A stretch of DNA of 9,998 nt from Leptobacterium sp964389205 (GTDB lineage Bacteria; Bacteroidota; Bacteroidia; Flavobacteriales; Flavobacteriaceae): the NCBI GenBank assembly GCA_964389205.1, contig CAYMDH010000080.1:1-9998 (forward strand), given 5' to 3'. A model generated the notes under the pieces. It worked only from the letters and a program-made list of their open reading frames with translations. It ran no database searches and was not told the DNA's origin. Position numbers and translations under genes: made by a program. Within the stretch, counting starts at the first letter, position 1, and each line of letters opens with the position of its first letter. Shown here in pieces: positions 1 through 7,766 of the stretch.

Positions 1-5
1 CCATT

Positions 6-25
6 AAAAACTGTAACGGTTTTTT
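6..25 (-). terminator. Candidate intrinsic terminator of the minus-strand operon
   Basis: Read on the minus strand, a run of A is followed by a short imperfect hairpin (AAAAAC paired with GTTTTT, one C/A mismatch, then a G-C pair around a TTA loop) and ends in a T tract. It lies about 24 bp downstream of the dsbD-like stop codon, where an operon terminator is expected. The stem is weak and mostly A-T, and the A/T tracts on both sides would also allow use by a convergent gene beyond the left edge. It is a plausible but unproven terminator. Confidence 0.35.
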
Positions 26-48
26 AGGACTAGTCAAGATTTAAAATA

Positions 49-2016
49 TTATTTCTTAAAATTAATCAATCCTTTTTCTAACCAATTTTTATACGTATCA
101 GCATCTGTATACTGCTCTGGATTTCCAAGTAATTCTAGTTCTGGTGACATCAAAACATAAAAAGGTTGTGAGGCGGTTTCAAAATTTAAATATTGAAAAG
201 TCGCCCATTTCTTTCCTATCGTTTTAATAGCTCTGGTTTTATTATTAGCACCTAAAAAATCAAACTTTTTATCTTCAGAAAGTTCTTTTCTATCATCTAC
301 ATATAAAGAAATCAAAACATATTCTTCGTTTAATAATCTATAAACATCTGGCGTACTCCAAACATTTTCTTCCATTTTGCGGCAATTTACACAAGCCCAG
401 CCCGTAAAATCTAATAATATGGGTTTATTATTAGCTGTAGCGTATGCTAAGCCTTCATCAAAATCTTTAAAACAATTAATTTCTAAAGGACAATCGCTTT
501 TCTGTTCAAAAATGCTATAGAATTCTGGAGGAGGAAATCCACTTAATAAACGCAAAGAAGTAAATTTTCCTAAACCAGAAATTAGATACACTGTAAATGC
601 AATGACTAATATTCCAAAAGAGATTCGTGAAAAACTCAATTTCTTTTTAGGTCCATCATGTGGGAACTTTAACTTTCCAAAAACATATAAAGTCATTAGT
701 ATGAAAATAACAATCCAGATACCTATAAAGACTTCACGTTTTAACAACCCCCAATGAGCAACCAAATCTGCATTTGATAAGAATTTAAATGCCAATGCCA
801 ATTCTAAAAATCCTAAAATTACTTTTACCGTATTTAACCATCCACCAGATTTAGGCAATGAATTTAGAAGGTTAGGAAATAATGCAAACAAAGCAAAAGG
901 AAGTGCTAGTGCTAAACCAAAGCCTGTCATTCCTGCAGATAAATTAGTAGCAACATCTCCTTCTGATAAGGTTGTACTACCTAACAACCCACCTAATATT
1001 GGGCCGGTACACGAAAATGAAACTATGGCTAATGTAATGGCCATAAAGAAAACCCCAATTAAACCACCAACATCTGATGCCTTATCCATTTTTGCGCTCC
1101 AAGAAGTTGGTAAGGTTAATTCGTAATACCCAAAAAATGAAAAGGCAAAAAAGACAAATACGGCAAAGAAAAATATGTTCAGCCAAATGTTTGTAGATAT
1201 ATTATTGAGAATATCTGGATTTATAGAGTCTAGAAAATGAAAGGGCAAACTCAATAAAAAATAAATAATAACTATAAATAAACCATAAAAAATAGCATTT
1301 CTAATTCCTGTACTTCTCTTAGCTGATTGTTTGGTAAAGAAGGATACAGTTAAAGGTATCATAGGAAATACACAAGGCGTTAATAACGCCAACAAGCCTC
1401 CTAAAAACCCTAAGGCAAATATGCCCCAAATACCACTCTTATTTTTGGCAATATCTGAACCGCTTTTAATCAATTCAGGGTTCTTTATGTTTAACTTTAA
1501 TTGTTTAGAGAGTAATTTACTACGTTCATCAATTATCTTTTGTTCTATAGCTACTTCAGAGCCGTCTAAAGAAAATACAAATTCATCTTCTCCATAAATA
1601 CATTTTTCGTCATCGCATACTTGATATTCTATCGACGCTTTTATAACATTAGTAGCTTGATCAAGTAACATAATAGTTTGCGTAAATATTACTTTGTCGT
1701 CAAAAAAAGACAGATCTATATCGAATATTTTATCAAACTCTGTTTTTGATGCGCTTTCTGTTAATATTCCTTTTAATTCAAAGTTGTTTTCAGAAATATT
1801 AAAATCAAAATTGGTAGGTATGGGTCCTATAACATCTGGAGGTAATTTTTTTGAAGAATACAAGTGCCAACCTTCAGAAATAGCCCCTGTTACTATAAGG
1901 TTGTATTCTGTATTTGATATTTTCTCTACAGATGTTTGCCAAGTTATTGGATCTTGTGCCTGTACATTCGCATAAAATGTAAACAAAAAAATAAAAAATA
2001 GTATAAAGTGTTTCAT
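49..2016 (-). CDS. dsbD: Thiol:disulfide interchange protein, DsbD family (cytochrome c biogenesis transmembrane domain plus thioredoxin domain)
   Basis: Passes electrons from cytoplasmic thioredoxin across the inner membrane to periplasmic thiol proteins. All three DsbD modules are visible in 655 residues. A signal peptide (about 1-21) precedes an N-terminal periplasmic domain with the cysteine pair C134/C139. About eight membrane segments (197-482) carry the two membrane cysteines C215 (LLTPCVFPMIPL) and C336 (SFSCTGPILGG). The C-terminal thioredoxin-like domain (about 515-655) has the active site WACVNC (C542/C545) and a cis-proline near P618. Length is somewhat above E. coli DsbD. An extra pair, C509/C515, sits just before the thioredoxin domain. 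The start ATG overlaps the tilS stop as ATGA, which supports both this start and translational coupling. It is the last gene of the operon. Family assignment is secure; the actual periplasmic partner is unknown. Confidence 0.95.
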   Translation of the reverse strand: MKHFILFFIFLFTFYANVQAQDPITWQTSVEKISNTEYNLIVTGAISEGWHLYSSKKLPPDVIGPIPTNFDFNISENNFELKGILTESASKTEFDKIFDIDLSFFDDKVIFTQTIMLLDQATNVIKASIEYQVCDDEKCIYGEDEFVFSLDGSEVAIEQKIIDERSKLLSKQLKLNIKNPELIKSGSDIAKNKSGIWGIFALGFLGGLLALLTPCVFPMIPLTVSFFTKQSAKRSTGIRNAIFYGLFIVIIYFLLSLPFHFLDSINPDILNNISTNIWLNIFFFAVFVFFAFSFFGYYELTLPTSWSAKMDKASDVGGLIGVFFMAITLAIVSFSCTGPILGGLLGSTTLSEGDVATNLSAGMTGFGLALALPFALFALFPNLLNSLPKSGGWLNTVKVILGFLELALAFKFLSNADLVAHWGLLKREVFIGIWIVIFILMTLYVFGKLKFPHDGPKKKLSFSRISFGILVIAFTVYLISGLGKFTSLRLLSGFPPPEFYSIFEQKSDCPLEINCFKDFDEGLAYATANNKPILLDFTGWACVNCRKMEENVWSTPDVYRLLNEEYVLISLYVDDRKELSEDKKFDFLGANNKTRAIKTIGKKWATFQYLNFETASQPFYVLMSPELELLGNPEQYTDADTYKNWLEKGLINFKK

Positions 2017-3338
2017 GAATGTATTTGTATTTTTAAAACTTGGGTTGTTTTTTCTGTTATCTTAAAACGATTGTCTGCTCTTTTCTTTATAATCCACATA
2101 ATATCATCTTCCGAACATAGTAACCATTGTTGTTCTTTGGCTATTAAGGAAAGTTTTTCGTCTTTAAAAAACTTACTTATTTTCTTTTTCCCTTTTAATC
2201 CATAGGGATAAAAATAGTCACCTATTTTCCATTTTCTTACTACTAGTGGAAAGTTTAACGTTTCTTTATCAACATAAATTATATGATCTCCTGTTTCTTC
2301 TATCTCTTTTACATCTTTAAAAGTTAAATGTATTGGAGTATCCAAAACCATATTTTCTTTGGTAATAACTATCTTTCTATCATCACCAACATTCTCTTCC
2401 AGACTATCTACCAAAAGAAAATCTCGGTCTTTTATCATTCTATGAGTAGATGAAAATAATTGTTTTCCACTTTGTGCAAATAGTAGGTCTTGAACATCAT
2501 TCCATTGTGTAAAATCAAAATCTTTAAAAAGCGCATATAGATAAGCCTTAAGAGGTTTTAATTCAAGTAGTTTTGCGATTTTTATTTTGTAAACAGCTGC
2601 CTCTTTTTCAAATAAAACAAGTTGAAGTCTATCTATTTCATTTTCTATAATTTGTGTGCTCTCATATAGATGGTTTTGAGTTTTTAAAAAATTAGATAAA
2701 AACTGCGGATTTACTTCTTTTAATACAGGCACTACTTCATGTCGTATTTTGTTTCTTAAATATTTTGTATCATTATTGGAATAGTCTTCTCGCCATGCAA
2801 TTTTATTTTTAAGAGCATATGCTTCTATTTCTTCTCTAGAAAAAACTAATAAAGGTCGTACAATTGAACTATTTACTGCCGGAATGCCCTTTATTCCATC
2901 TATACCTGTTCCTCTGCTCAAATTAATTATAAATGTTTCTAGGCTATCATCTGCATGATGAGCTGTTAGTACATAATCAAATAAGAGGGCTTCTTTTAAA
3001 TCTTCAAACCAATTATATCTCAACTCTCTTGCTGCCATTTGAATAGATAATTTATGCTTTTCTGCATATTCACTAGTATTAAAATGTTCAACAAAAACTT
3101 CTTTATCTAATTCATTGCCATAATCCAATACAAATTGTTCATCTGCATCACTTTCTTTACCTCTTAAATTAAAATTACAATGCGCCAATGTAATATCTAA
3201 TTCTAACTTATTACAAAGTGTTGTTAATACAATGCTATCTATACCTCCACTCACGGCTATTAATATTTTAGCTTGCCGCAAAAAGGGGAAATTATTCTCT
3301 ATATGTTTAAAAAACGTATCTAACATTGCATTACACAT
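2013..3338 (-). CDS. tilS: tRNA(Ile)-lysidine synthetase TilS
   Basis: Attaches lysine to C34 of the CAU-anticodon tRNA-Ile in an ATP-dependent reaction, so that the tRNA reads AUA; this is normally essential and cytoplasmic. The N-terminal PP-loop is intact (AVSGGIDS, about 28-35). It is followed by the family motifs LAHCNFNLRG (51-60), MAARELRYNWF (101-111), TAHHADDSLET (125-135) and RNKIRHEVVP (195-204). The C-terminal part (about 365-435) has the TilS_C pattern with GDYFYPYG and a lysine-rich stretch. The length of 441 residues is normal. The start is ambiguous: the first ATG (3338) overlaps the upstream hydrolase by 8 bp, whereas M5 (ATG at 3326) begins the family-like sequence MLDTFFKHIENNFPF just after the hydrolase stop and may be the true start. 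The stop overlaps dsbD by 4 bp. Confidence 0.96.
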   Translation of the reverse strand: MCNAMLDTFFKHIENNFPFLRQAKILIAVSGGIDSIVLTTLCNKLELDITLAHCNFNLRGKESDADEQFVLDYGNELDKEVFVEHFNTSEYAEKHKLSIQMAARELRYNWFEDLKEALLFDYVLTAHHADDSLETFIINLSRGTGIDGIKGIPAVNSSIVRPLLVFSREEIEAYALKNKIAWREDYSNNDTKYLRNKIRHEVVPVLKEVNPQFLSNFLKTQNHLYESTQIIENEIDRLQLVLFEKEAAVYKIKIAKLLELKPLKAYLYALFKDFDFTQWNDVQDLLFAQSGKQLFSSTHRMIKDRDFLLVDSLEENVGDDRKIVITKENMVLDTPIHLTFKDVKEIEETGDHIIYVDKETLNFPLVVRKWKIGDYFYPYGLKGKKKISKFFKDEKLSLIAKEQQWLLCSEDDIMWIIKKRADNRFKITEKTTQVLKIQIHS

Positions 3339-4155
3339 TATTATCTATCCAGTTTACTATTTTCTTTAGCATAACTTTTTTTTCAATATCATTATGCAAC
3401 TCATGATATCCTTCTTCAAACAATTCAAGTGATGCGTTTTCTGTCTGATTAGAAAACAACAAGCTTCCGTTATAATCTATAATACTGTCCTTTTTACCAT
3501 GAGTCAACAGCATGGGTGTCTTTAATAATGATGCATTATCAAGTGCCCAAATACCCGCTTCCATAAAAGGAAAAGAAAAATTAGGGCTTATTTTGTCATG
3601 TACCAATGGATCATTTTTATAAGCATTTATTTCATGATGATCTTTAGAAAGCGCTGTGATATCCAAGCCTGTTTTTAAAGTAATTGTAGGCATTATTTTT
3701 TGCAATAATTTGCCTAATATGACTTTCCATTGAGGAGGCTGAAAGACCAATTTTAAAAAAGGACTAGTAGCAATGATGCCATTAGTTTTAATACGATTTC
3801 TTAGCGTGTAATTAATAACTAAATTTCCTCCCATGCTATGGCCGTATAAAAAAATTGGTTTTGATTCAAAAATTGCTGTTGCCCTTTTTATTATTATATC
3901 CATTACTTCCATAATAGTCTCATATCCTGGGTTATGACCTCGAATTCCTTTGCTTTTACCATGCCCAAAATTATCAAAAGCAATAACTCCAATTTGGTTT
4001 TTCACTAATTCTGGTATCACATAAGAAGTATAACGTGATGAATGCTCTCCCATTCCATGAACTAACATAACAACAGCTTTAAATTTCGTTGGTTTCCAAT
4101 ATTGACCAAATAATTCAGTCTTAGAATGATTAAAAAAAAAGGTTTGATGATTCAC
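3331..4155 (-). CDS. Alpha/beta hydrolase, monoacylglycerol-lipase-like (Hydrolase_4 / S33 type)
   Basis: Probably a cytoplasmic serine esterase or lipase; no signal peptide is visible. It has the complete alpha/beta hydrolase signature: an oxyanion-hole motif HGMGEH (33-38), the DNFGHGKSKG segment (61-70), the nucleophile elbow GHSMGG with S107, the acid D223 in HGKKDSIID, and the catalytic histidine H251 in EGYHELHND. This set and spacing match monoglyceride lipase and lysophospholipase-like members, which hydrolyse monoacylglycerols or lysophospholipids. At 274 residues the length fits. It lies 18 bp after the PabB-like gene and overlaps the annotated tilS start by 8 bp, so co-transcription is likely. 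The substrate cannot be read from the sequence, and the folate and tRNA genes around it give no hint. Confidence 0.9.
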   Translation of the reverse strand: MNHQTFFFNHSKTELFGQYWKPTKFKAVVMLVHGMGEHSSRYTSYVIPELVKNQIGVIAFDNFGHGKSKGIRGHNPGYETIMEVMDIIIKRATAIFESKPIFLYGHSMGGNLVINYTLRNRIKTNGIIATSPFLKLVFQPPQWKVILGKLLQKIMPTITLKTGLDITALSKDHHEINAYKNDPLVHDKISPNFSFPFMEAGIWALDNASLLKTPMLLTHGKKDSIIDYNGSLLFSNQTENASLELFEEGYHELHNDIEKKVMLKKIVNWIDNNV

Positions 4156-4173
4156 ACTTTAAATATAGGTATA

Positions 4174-5472
4174 TTAATTGCCTTCTAAAACTTCTCGCAT
4201 CGCCTTTGCCTTAATTAAACACTCTTCATATTCTTTTTCTGGTTTTGATTTTGATGTTATAGCACTTCCTACAGAAAAAGAAACATATCGTTGTTTTTCA
4301 TCATACAATATGCTTCGTATAATGACATTAAAATCAAAGTTACCTTCTGGGGTAAAATATCCAACAGCTCCACTGTAAAGCCCTCTTTTGCTCACTTCTA
4401 AATCTTCTATTATTTTCATAGAAGCTATTTTAGGAGCACCTGTCATACTGCCCATCGGAAAACTTTCTCGCAGAATCGCTACAGGGGATGTTGTATTTTC
4501 AACCTCTGCTACCACAGTAGAAATCATTTGATGTACTTGTTCAAATGTATATACTTCGCAAAGCTCTTCTACCTCAACACTTCCTTTTGTAGCAAATTTT
4601 GATAAATCATTTCTAACCAAATCTACAATCATGATATTTTCTGAGCGTTCTTTTATATCTGTTTTCAAATTTGATTTTAATATTTCATCTTCATTTATAC
4701 TATGAGAACGCTTTGCTGTACCTTTAATTGGTTGTGATATAATTTTAGTTTGTTCTTTTCTCAAATAACGTTCTGGTGATGCCGAAATTAAAAATTTTGA
4801 ATCCACCTTTAAAAAGGTTGCAAAAGGCGCTTTAGATATTTCATTTAATTTTAAATATATTTCTATTGGGTTTATTAAGGTGTTTTCTGCATAAAATTCT
4901 TGACAAAAATTAGCCTCATATATATCGCCTCGTTGAATATGTTGTAGCATCCGTTTTACTCTAGTATAATACTCATCTTTATGAATTCTTAACTTAATAC
5001 GAATTTGATCTTTATGATTTATCTGTTTAATAGGGTATTTCCCATTATTTATATCTTGAAAATCTATTTCTAACTCCTCATCAATCATGTTTAAATAATG
5101 AAAATGTACTTCATTCCCTTTTATCAGCACAATTTTTTTAGGTTGAAAAAAATATAGATCAGAAAAGTTTAATTGATCAATATTATTAGAAGTTAGATTT
5201 TCAACATCGTTTTTCAAATCGTAGGTAAGGTATCCAAAAATCCAATCTTTAGTTACTTCTTGATATGCTTGCAAATCGTCAAAGGCATTTACATAATCTG
5301 TTTTTATACTAGTGAAGGCATCAACAGCCATAAGGCAATCAAAACTTCCATATTTTTTAGGATATTCATTAGAATCTAACCACAAAACTTCTTCGTATTG
5401 TTGTGACCATCTTATCAATTGATTCTTAAAAAGATGAATATCTGCTACCTTAACTATTTTTAATGCTCGCAA
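4174..5472 (-). CDS. pabB: Aminodeoxychorismate synthase component I (PabB-type chorismate-binding enzyme)
   Basis: Converts chorismate, with ammonia supplied by a PabA amidotransferase, to 4-amino-4-deoxychorismate, the precursor of p-aminobenzoate and folate. The chorismate-binding domain fills about residues 160-430 and shows IQRGDIYEANFCQ (179-191), SASPERYL (230-237), PIKGT (248-252), ERSENIMIVDLVRNDLSKF (275-293), SMTGAPK (342-348) and GSAITSKSKPEKEYEE (402-417). The lysine in PIKGT (K250) is the residue E. coli PabB uses as nucleophile; anthranilate synthase TrpE usually has a different residue there, so PabB is preferred over TrpE. The N-terminal 150 residues are divergent. No PabA or PabC domain is fused, and neither gene is in the window. 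The gene starts 6 bp after the flavoprotein stop and ends 18 bp before the hydrolase. Confidence 0.88.
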   Translation of the reverse strand: MRALKIVKVADIHLFKNQLIRWSQQYEEVLWLDSNEYPKKYGSFDCLMAVDAFTSIKTDYVNAFDDLQAYQEVTKDWIFGYLTYDLKNDVENLTSNNIDQLNFSDLYFFQPKKIVLIKGNEVHFHYLNMIDEELEIDFQDINNGKYPIKQINHKDQIRIKLRIHKDEYYTRVKRMLQHIQRGDIYEANFCQEFYAENTLINPIEIYLKLNEISKAPFATFLKVDSKFLISASPERYLRKEQTKIISQPIKGTAKRSHSINEDEILKSNLKTDIKERSENIMIVDLVRNDLSKFATKGSVEVEELCEVYTFEQVHQMISTVVAEVENTTSPVAILRESFPMGSMTGAPKIASMKIIEDLEVSKRGLYSGAVGYFTPEGNFDFNVIIRSILYDEKQRYVSFSVGSAITSKSKPEKEYEECLIKAKAMREVLEGN

Positions 5473-5478
5473 TATAAA

Positions 5479-6012
5479 TTAAAGTTCTTTCTGAAAATTA
5501 GTTATTATTGTCTCTATCGTTAAAACAACTTCTTGATTTTTAATTTCTTTATTTTCAATATCAAAGTTATCATAAAAAGAAGGTAATGAAAAAGTGTCTA
5601 TAATGGTAGCTCCCATATGCGGAAGCATATTTTTTACAACTGCTAATGCATTTTTTCCTCCTCCTCCTCCGGGAGAAGTACTTAACAGTAATCCTTTTTT
5701 ATCTTTTAAAAAATTTCTATCTACGCGAGACAACCAATCTAAGGTGTTTTTAAAATATGCAGAAAGGTTCCCGTTGTGCTCATTAACAGCAATAACAAAA
5801 CCATCTGCACTTTGAAATTGATCTTTCAATGTTATTATCTCTTCTGGAAATCCTTTTTCTTTCTCTATATCTTCACTGTAAATAGGAAAAGAAAAATTCG
5901 ACATATTTAGAAGTTGAGTTTCTATACCATCCATCTTAGAAATTGCATAATTAACTAATTGGTAGTTTATTGAGGTAGAAGAATTACTGCCTGCTAATGC
6001 AATTATTTTCAT
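5479..6012 (-). CDS. NADPH-dependent FMN reductase family flavoprotein
   Basis: A flavodoxin-fold protein that should bind FMN and use NAD(P)H to reduce flavin, quinone or a similar acceptor. Evidence is the N-terminal phosphate-binding segment ALAGSNSSTSIN (5-16), the NEHNGNLSAYFKNTLDWLSR segment (77-96), which corresponds to the family pattern of an N-G loop followed by K-N-x-x-D-W, and the glycine-rich loop STSPGGGGGKNA (111-122). At 177 residues it is a typical length. The five consecutive glycines are all GGA codons, forming a (GGA)5 trinucleotide tract at 5656-5670. It is the first gene of the minus-strand operon, so the divergent spacer to its right should hold the operon promoter. A TAAAA stretch about 10 bp before the ATG resembles the A-rich ribosome-binding regions of flavobacteria. 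The physiological acceptor is unknown. Confidence 0.9.
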   Translation of the reverse strand: MKIIALAGSNSSTSINYQLVNYAISKMDGIETQLLNMSNFSFPIYSEDIEKEKGFPEEIITLKDQFQSADGFVIAVNEHNGNLSAYFKNTLDWLSRVDRNFLKDKKGLLLSTSPGGGGGKNALAVVKNMLPHMGATIIDTFSLPSFYDNFDIENKEIKNQEVVLTIETIITNFQKEL

Positions 6013-6058
6013 ATTGTTAAGTTTTATTCAATCAGATTATGATTTATAGCAATAATAA

Positions 6059-6066
6059 GAAATCTA
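6059..6066 (-). promoter_or_regulatory. Weak candidate -7 element for the minus-strand operon
   Basis: Read on the minus strand this is TAGATTTC, seven of eight positions of the Bacteroidota -7 consensus TAnnTTTG, and it lies about 47 bp upstream of the flavoprotein ATG. The upstream T-run that could serve as the -33 box is about 24 bp away, longer than ideal. This is the best match I found in the spacer on that strand, but it is low-certainty. Confidence 0.25.
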
Positions 6067-6103
6067 ACTGTAAAGTGTAGACGTATGTATAAAAAAATCT
6101 TAA

Positions 6104-6133
6104 TTGATTATTTAACATTTTTACTTAACTTCG
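6104..6133 (+). promoter_or_regulatory. Candidate Bacteroidota-type promoter for the membrane acyltransferase gene
   Basis: TTG at 6104-6106 is followed after 19 bp by TAACTTCG at 6126-6133, one mismatch from the Bacteroidota -7 consensus TAnnTTTG. Transcription would start near 6140, giving a 5' leader of about 35 nt before the ATG at 6176. The spacing is in the accepted range, but in DNA this A/T-rich such matches also arise by chance. Confidence 0.35.
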
Positions 6134-6175
6134 TAGCTTATTAATTATCAATATTTTAGGCTCAAAAAAAGATAA

Positions 6176-7363
6176 ATGAAGTCAGAAAATTTAAGATTAT
6201 ATTTTATTGATATCATGAGAGCTTGGGCTATTTTAATGATGCTCCAAGGGCATTTTATTGATGGTTTATTAGATCCCATTTATAGAGATAGCACAAATAC
6301 AATATACGCTACTTGGCGTTTCTTTAGAGGGATTACTGCGCCTGCTTTCTTTACACTTTCTGGGTTTATTTTTATGTATCTATTACTCAAAGAAGATAAT
6401 TCTCAAGCAATAAAAAATATACGAATTAAAAAAGGAATCAAACGTGGTTTGATGTTAATAGGAATTGGGTATCTCTTAAGAATGAACATTTTTGGATTGT
6501 TTAGCGGCGTAATTTATGATAGCTTTTATCTCGTTGATGTTCTACATTGTATAGGAGTGTCCATTCTTTTTTTAATAGGTATTTACACCTATAGCAGACA
6601 TCGAAATAAATATGTATTACCAACTATACTTGGCGTTTTAGGTCTCTTTATATTTTTATTCGAACCCGCATATAAAGTTGTCAATTATTCGTTTTTTCCA
6701 GAGTTTATTGCAAATTATTTTACAAATATAAATGGATCTGTCTTTACAATTTTTCCATGGTTTGGATACGCTGCATTAGGTGCTTTTATGGCTGTACTAT
6801 TTAGCAAATACAAAAATAGTTCTTATTTGTATCCTAAAGCAATTATACTAACTCTTGCATTAGGTATTATATTAACTTTTTTCTCTTCTAGAATATTTCT
6901 TTATCTCTTTGAAATTAGTCAACTTCAAATTTTTGCAGATATATTTAATAATAACTATTTATTCATTCGCTTTGGTAATGTATTGGTGCTTTTTGCTTTG
7001 TTCATGTTATTTAGAAATATTATTAAAGCCAAATTACTTTTAAATATAGGAAAGAGTACTCTATACATATACGTCATTCATTTTATTATCCTGTATGGTA
7101 GCTTTACTGGTTTAGGTTTGTATAAATATTTCCATCATAGTCTAGATCCTTATTATACCATAGGAGGAGCTATTCTATTTCTTATGGGTGTAACATATCT
7201 TTCTTTATTATATGGAAAAAGAAAGTCTTTTATTTTTAATACTATTAAATCCTTGAGTACTGAAGGCATCAACAAAGCAAATGAAGGGTATTTATTTTTA
7301 AAACCTAAAATTGCAAAAATTAAAGCCAAGATTAAAGAACAACTTGGGTATCAAAAAAATTAA
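6176..7363 (+). CDS. Integral membrane acyltransferase, HGSNAT-like (heparan-alpha-glucosaminide N-acetyltransferase / DUF1624 type)
   Basis: A polytopic inner-membrane protein of 395 residues with about ten hydrophobic segments (roughly 11-27, 53-71, 88-105, 120-137, 147-164, 190-210, 221-240, 262-280, 289-308, 325-345). The N-terminus has the HGSNAT/DUF1624 signature: RLYFIDIMRAWAILMMLQGH with H25 in GHFIDG, then WRFFRGITAPAFFTLSGF (47-64). In the eukaryotic relative a membrane histidine carries the acetyl group from cytoplasmic acetyl-CoA to a sugar amine on the other side; other conserved-looking histidines here are H124 (DVLHCIG) and H302 (YVIHFIILYG). The acceptor in bacteria is not known, although transfer to a glycan is the natural inference. 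The last 35 residues are a lysine-rich, probably cytoplasmic tail. The gene diverges from the minus-strand operon across 163 bp and is followed after 65 bp by the CDGSH gene. Confidence 0.85.
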   Translation: MKSENLRLYFIDIMRAWAILMMLQGHFIDGLLDPIYRDSTNTIYATWRFFRGITAPAFFTLSGFIFMYLLLKEDNSQAIKNIRIKKGIKRGLMLIGIGYLLRMNIFGLFSGVIYDSFYLVDVLHCIGVSILFLIGIYTYSRHRNKYVLPTILGVLGLFIFLFEPAYKVVNYSFFPEFIANYFTNINGSVFTIFPWFGYAALGAFMAVLFSKYKNSSYLYPKAIILTLALGIILTFFSSRIFLYLFEISQLQIFADIFNNNYLFIRFGNVLVLFALFMLFRNIIKAKLLLNIGKSTLYIYVIHFIILYGSFTGLGLYKYFHHSLDPYYTIGGAILFLMGVTYLSLLYGKRKSFIFNTIKSLSTEGINKANEGYLFLKPKIAKIKAKIKEQLGYQKN

Positions 7364-7428
7364 TGATTCTTTTTCCGCTTTAACGTTATCATTCTCCTCT
7401 TTTTTGTAAATTCCCGAAAAAATAAGTT

Positions 7429-7665
7429 ATGGACTTACCTAAAAGAGCTGGAGATACTCCAATTGCTGTTGAATTAGAAGAAGGAAAAAAATATTCTTGG
7501 TGTACTTGTGGTTTATCTGAAAACCAACCCTTTTGTGATGGAAAACACAGAGGAACAAATTTCTCTCCTACTTCTTTCACTGCAGAAAAAAATGGAACTC
7601 ATTATTTATGTAGTTGCAAGCAAACAAACAACCCTGGCTTTTGTGATGGTTCTCACAAAAATTAA
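7429..7665 (+). CDS. Double-CDGSH iron-sulfur protein
   Basis: A 78-residue soluble protein with two CDGSH-type [2Fe-2S] sites, each using three cysteines and one histidine. The first is C25-x-C27 ... C36-D-G-K-H40, the second C61-x-C63 ... C72-D-G-S-H76. Both have eight residues between the second and third cysteine, so both should bind a cluster. The first has K39 where S, A or T is usual, and in the second the usual proline is shifted by one place (NNPGF against ENQPF). No membrane anchor or targeting sequence is present, so it is cytoplasmic, unlike animal mitoNEET. Tandem-CDGSH mini-proteins are common in bacteria; roles in electron transfer or cluster handling are proposed for the family but not established here. 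It is separated from its neighbours by 65 and 101 bp. Confidence 0.93.
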   Translation: MDLPKRAGDTPIAVELEEGKKYSWCTCGLSENQPFCDGKHRGTNFSPTSFTAEKNGTHYLCSCKQTNNPGFCDGSHKN

Positions 7666-7731
7666 ATCCTAGCAAATTAGTTTTTAAACTTTATCACTTT
7701 TTTAAGTTTTAAATACGTTAGATATTCTCTA

Positions 7732-7755
7732 TTTATGCGACCAAAATTGCATAAA
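7732..7755. repeat. Short inverted repeat upstream of the DUF3179 gene
   Basis: TTTATGC (7732-7738) and GCATAAA (7749-7755) form a perfect 7-bp inverted repeat around a 10-bp loop. The right arm ends 11 bp before the DUF3179 start codon. It could be a protein-binding site or a small hairpin in the leader RNA. Short A/T-rich inverted repeats occur by chance in such DNA, so this is recorded mainly for its position. Confidence 0.35.
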
Positions 7756-7766
7756 GTGAAACTACT

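Noticed and set aside
1331..1975. Plus-strand open frames inside the dsbD-like gene.
   Set aside because: They lie antisense to a well-supported gene, have no recognisable domains and have compositions typical of antisense translation.
4174..5472. Anthranilate synthase component I (TrpE).
   Set aside because: The PIKGT lysine is the PabB signature, and no trp genes are adjacent. The families overlap, so a small doubt remains.
7381..7388. Palindrome TAACGTTA between the acyltransferase and CDGSH genes.
   Set aside because: An 8-bp palindrome is expected by chance in a window of this size, and nothing around it supports an operator.
7389..7580. Minus-strand 63-codon frame over the CDGSH gene.
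   Set aside because: It overlaps the clear double-CDGSH coding sequence on the other strand and resembles no known protein.
7686..7709. AAACTT / AAGTTT inverted repeat after the CDGSH gene as a terminator.
   Set aside because: The stem is six A/T-rich pairs with a 12-base loop and no following T tract, which is chance level in this composition.
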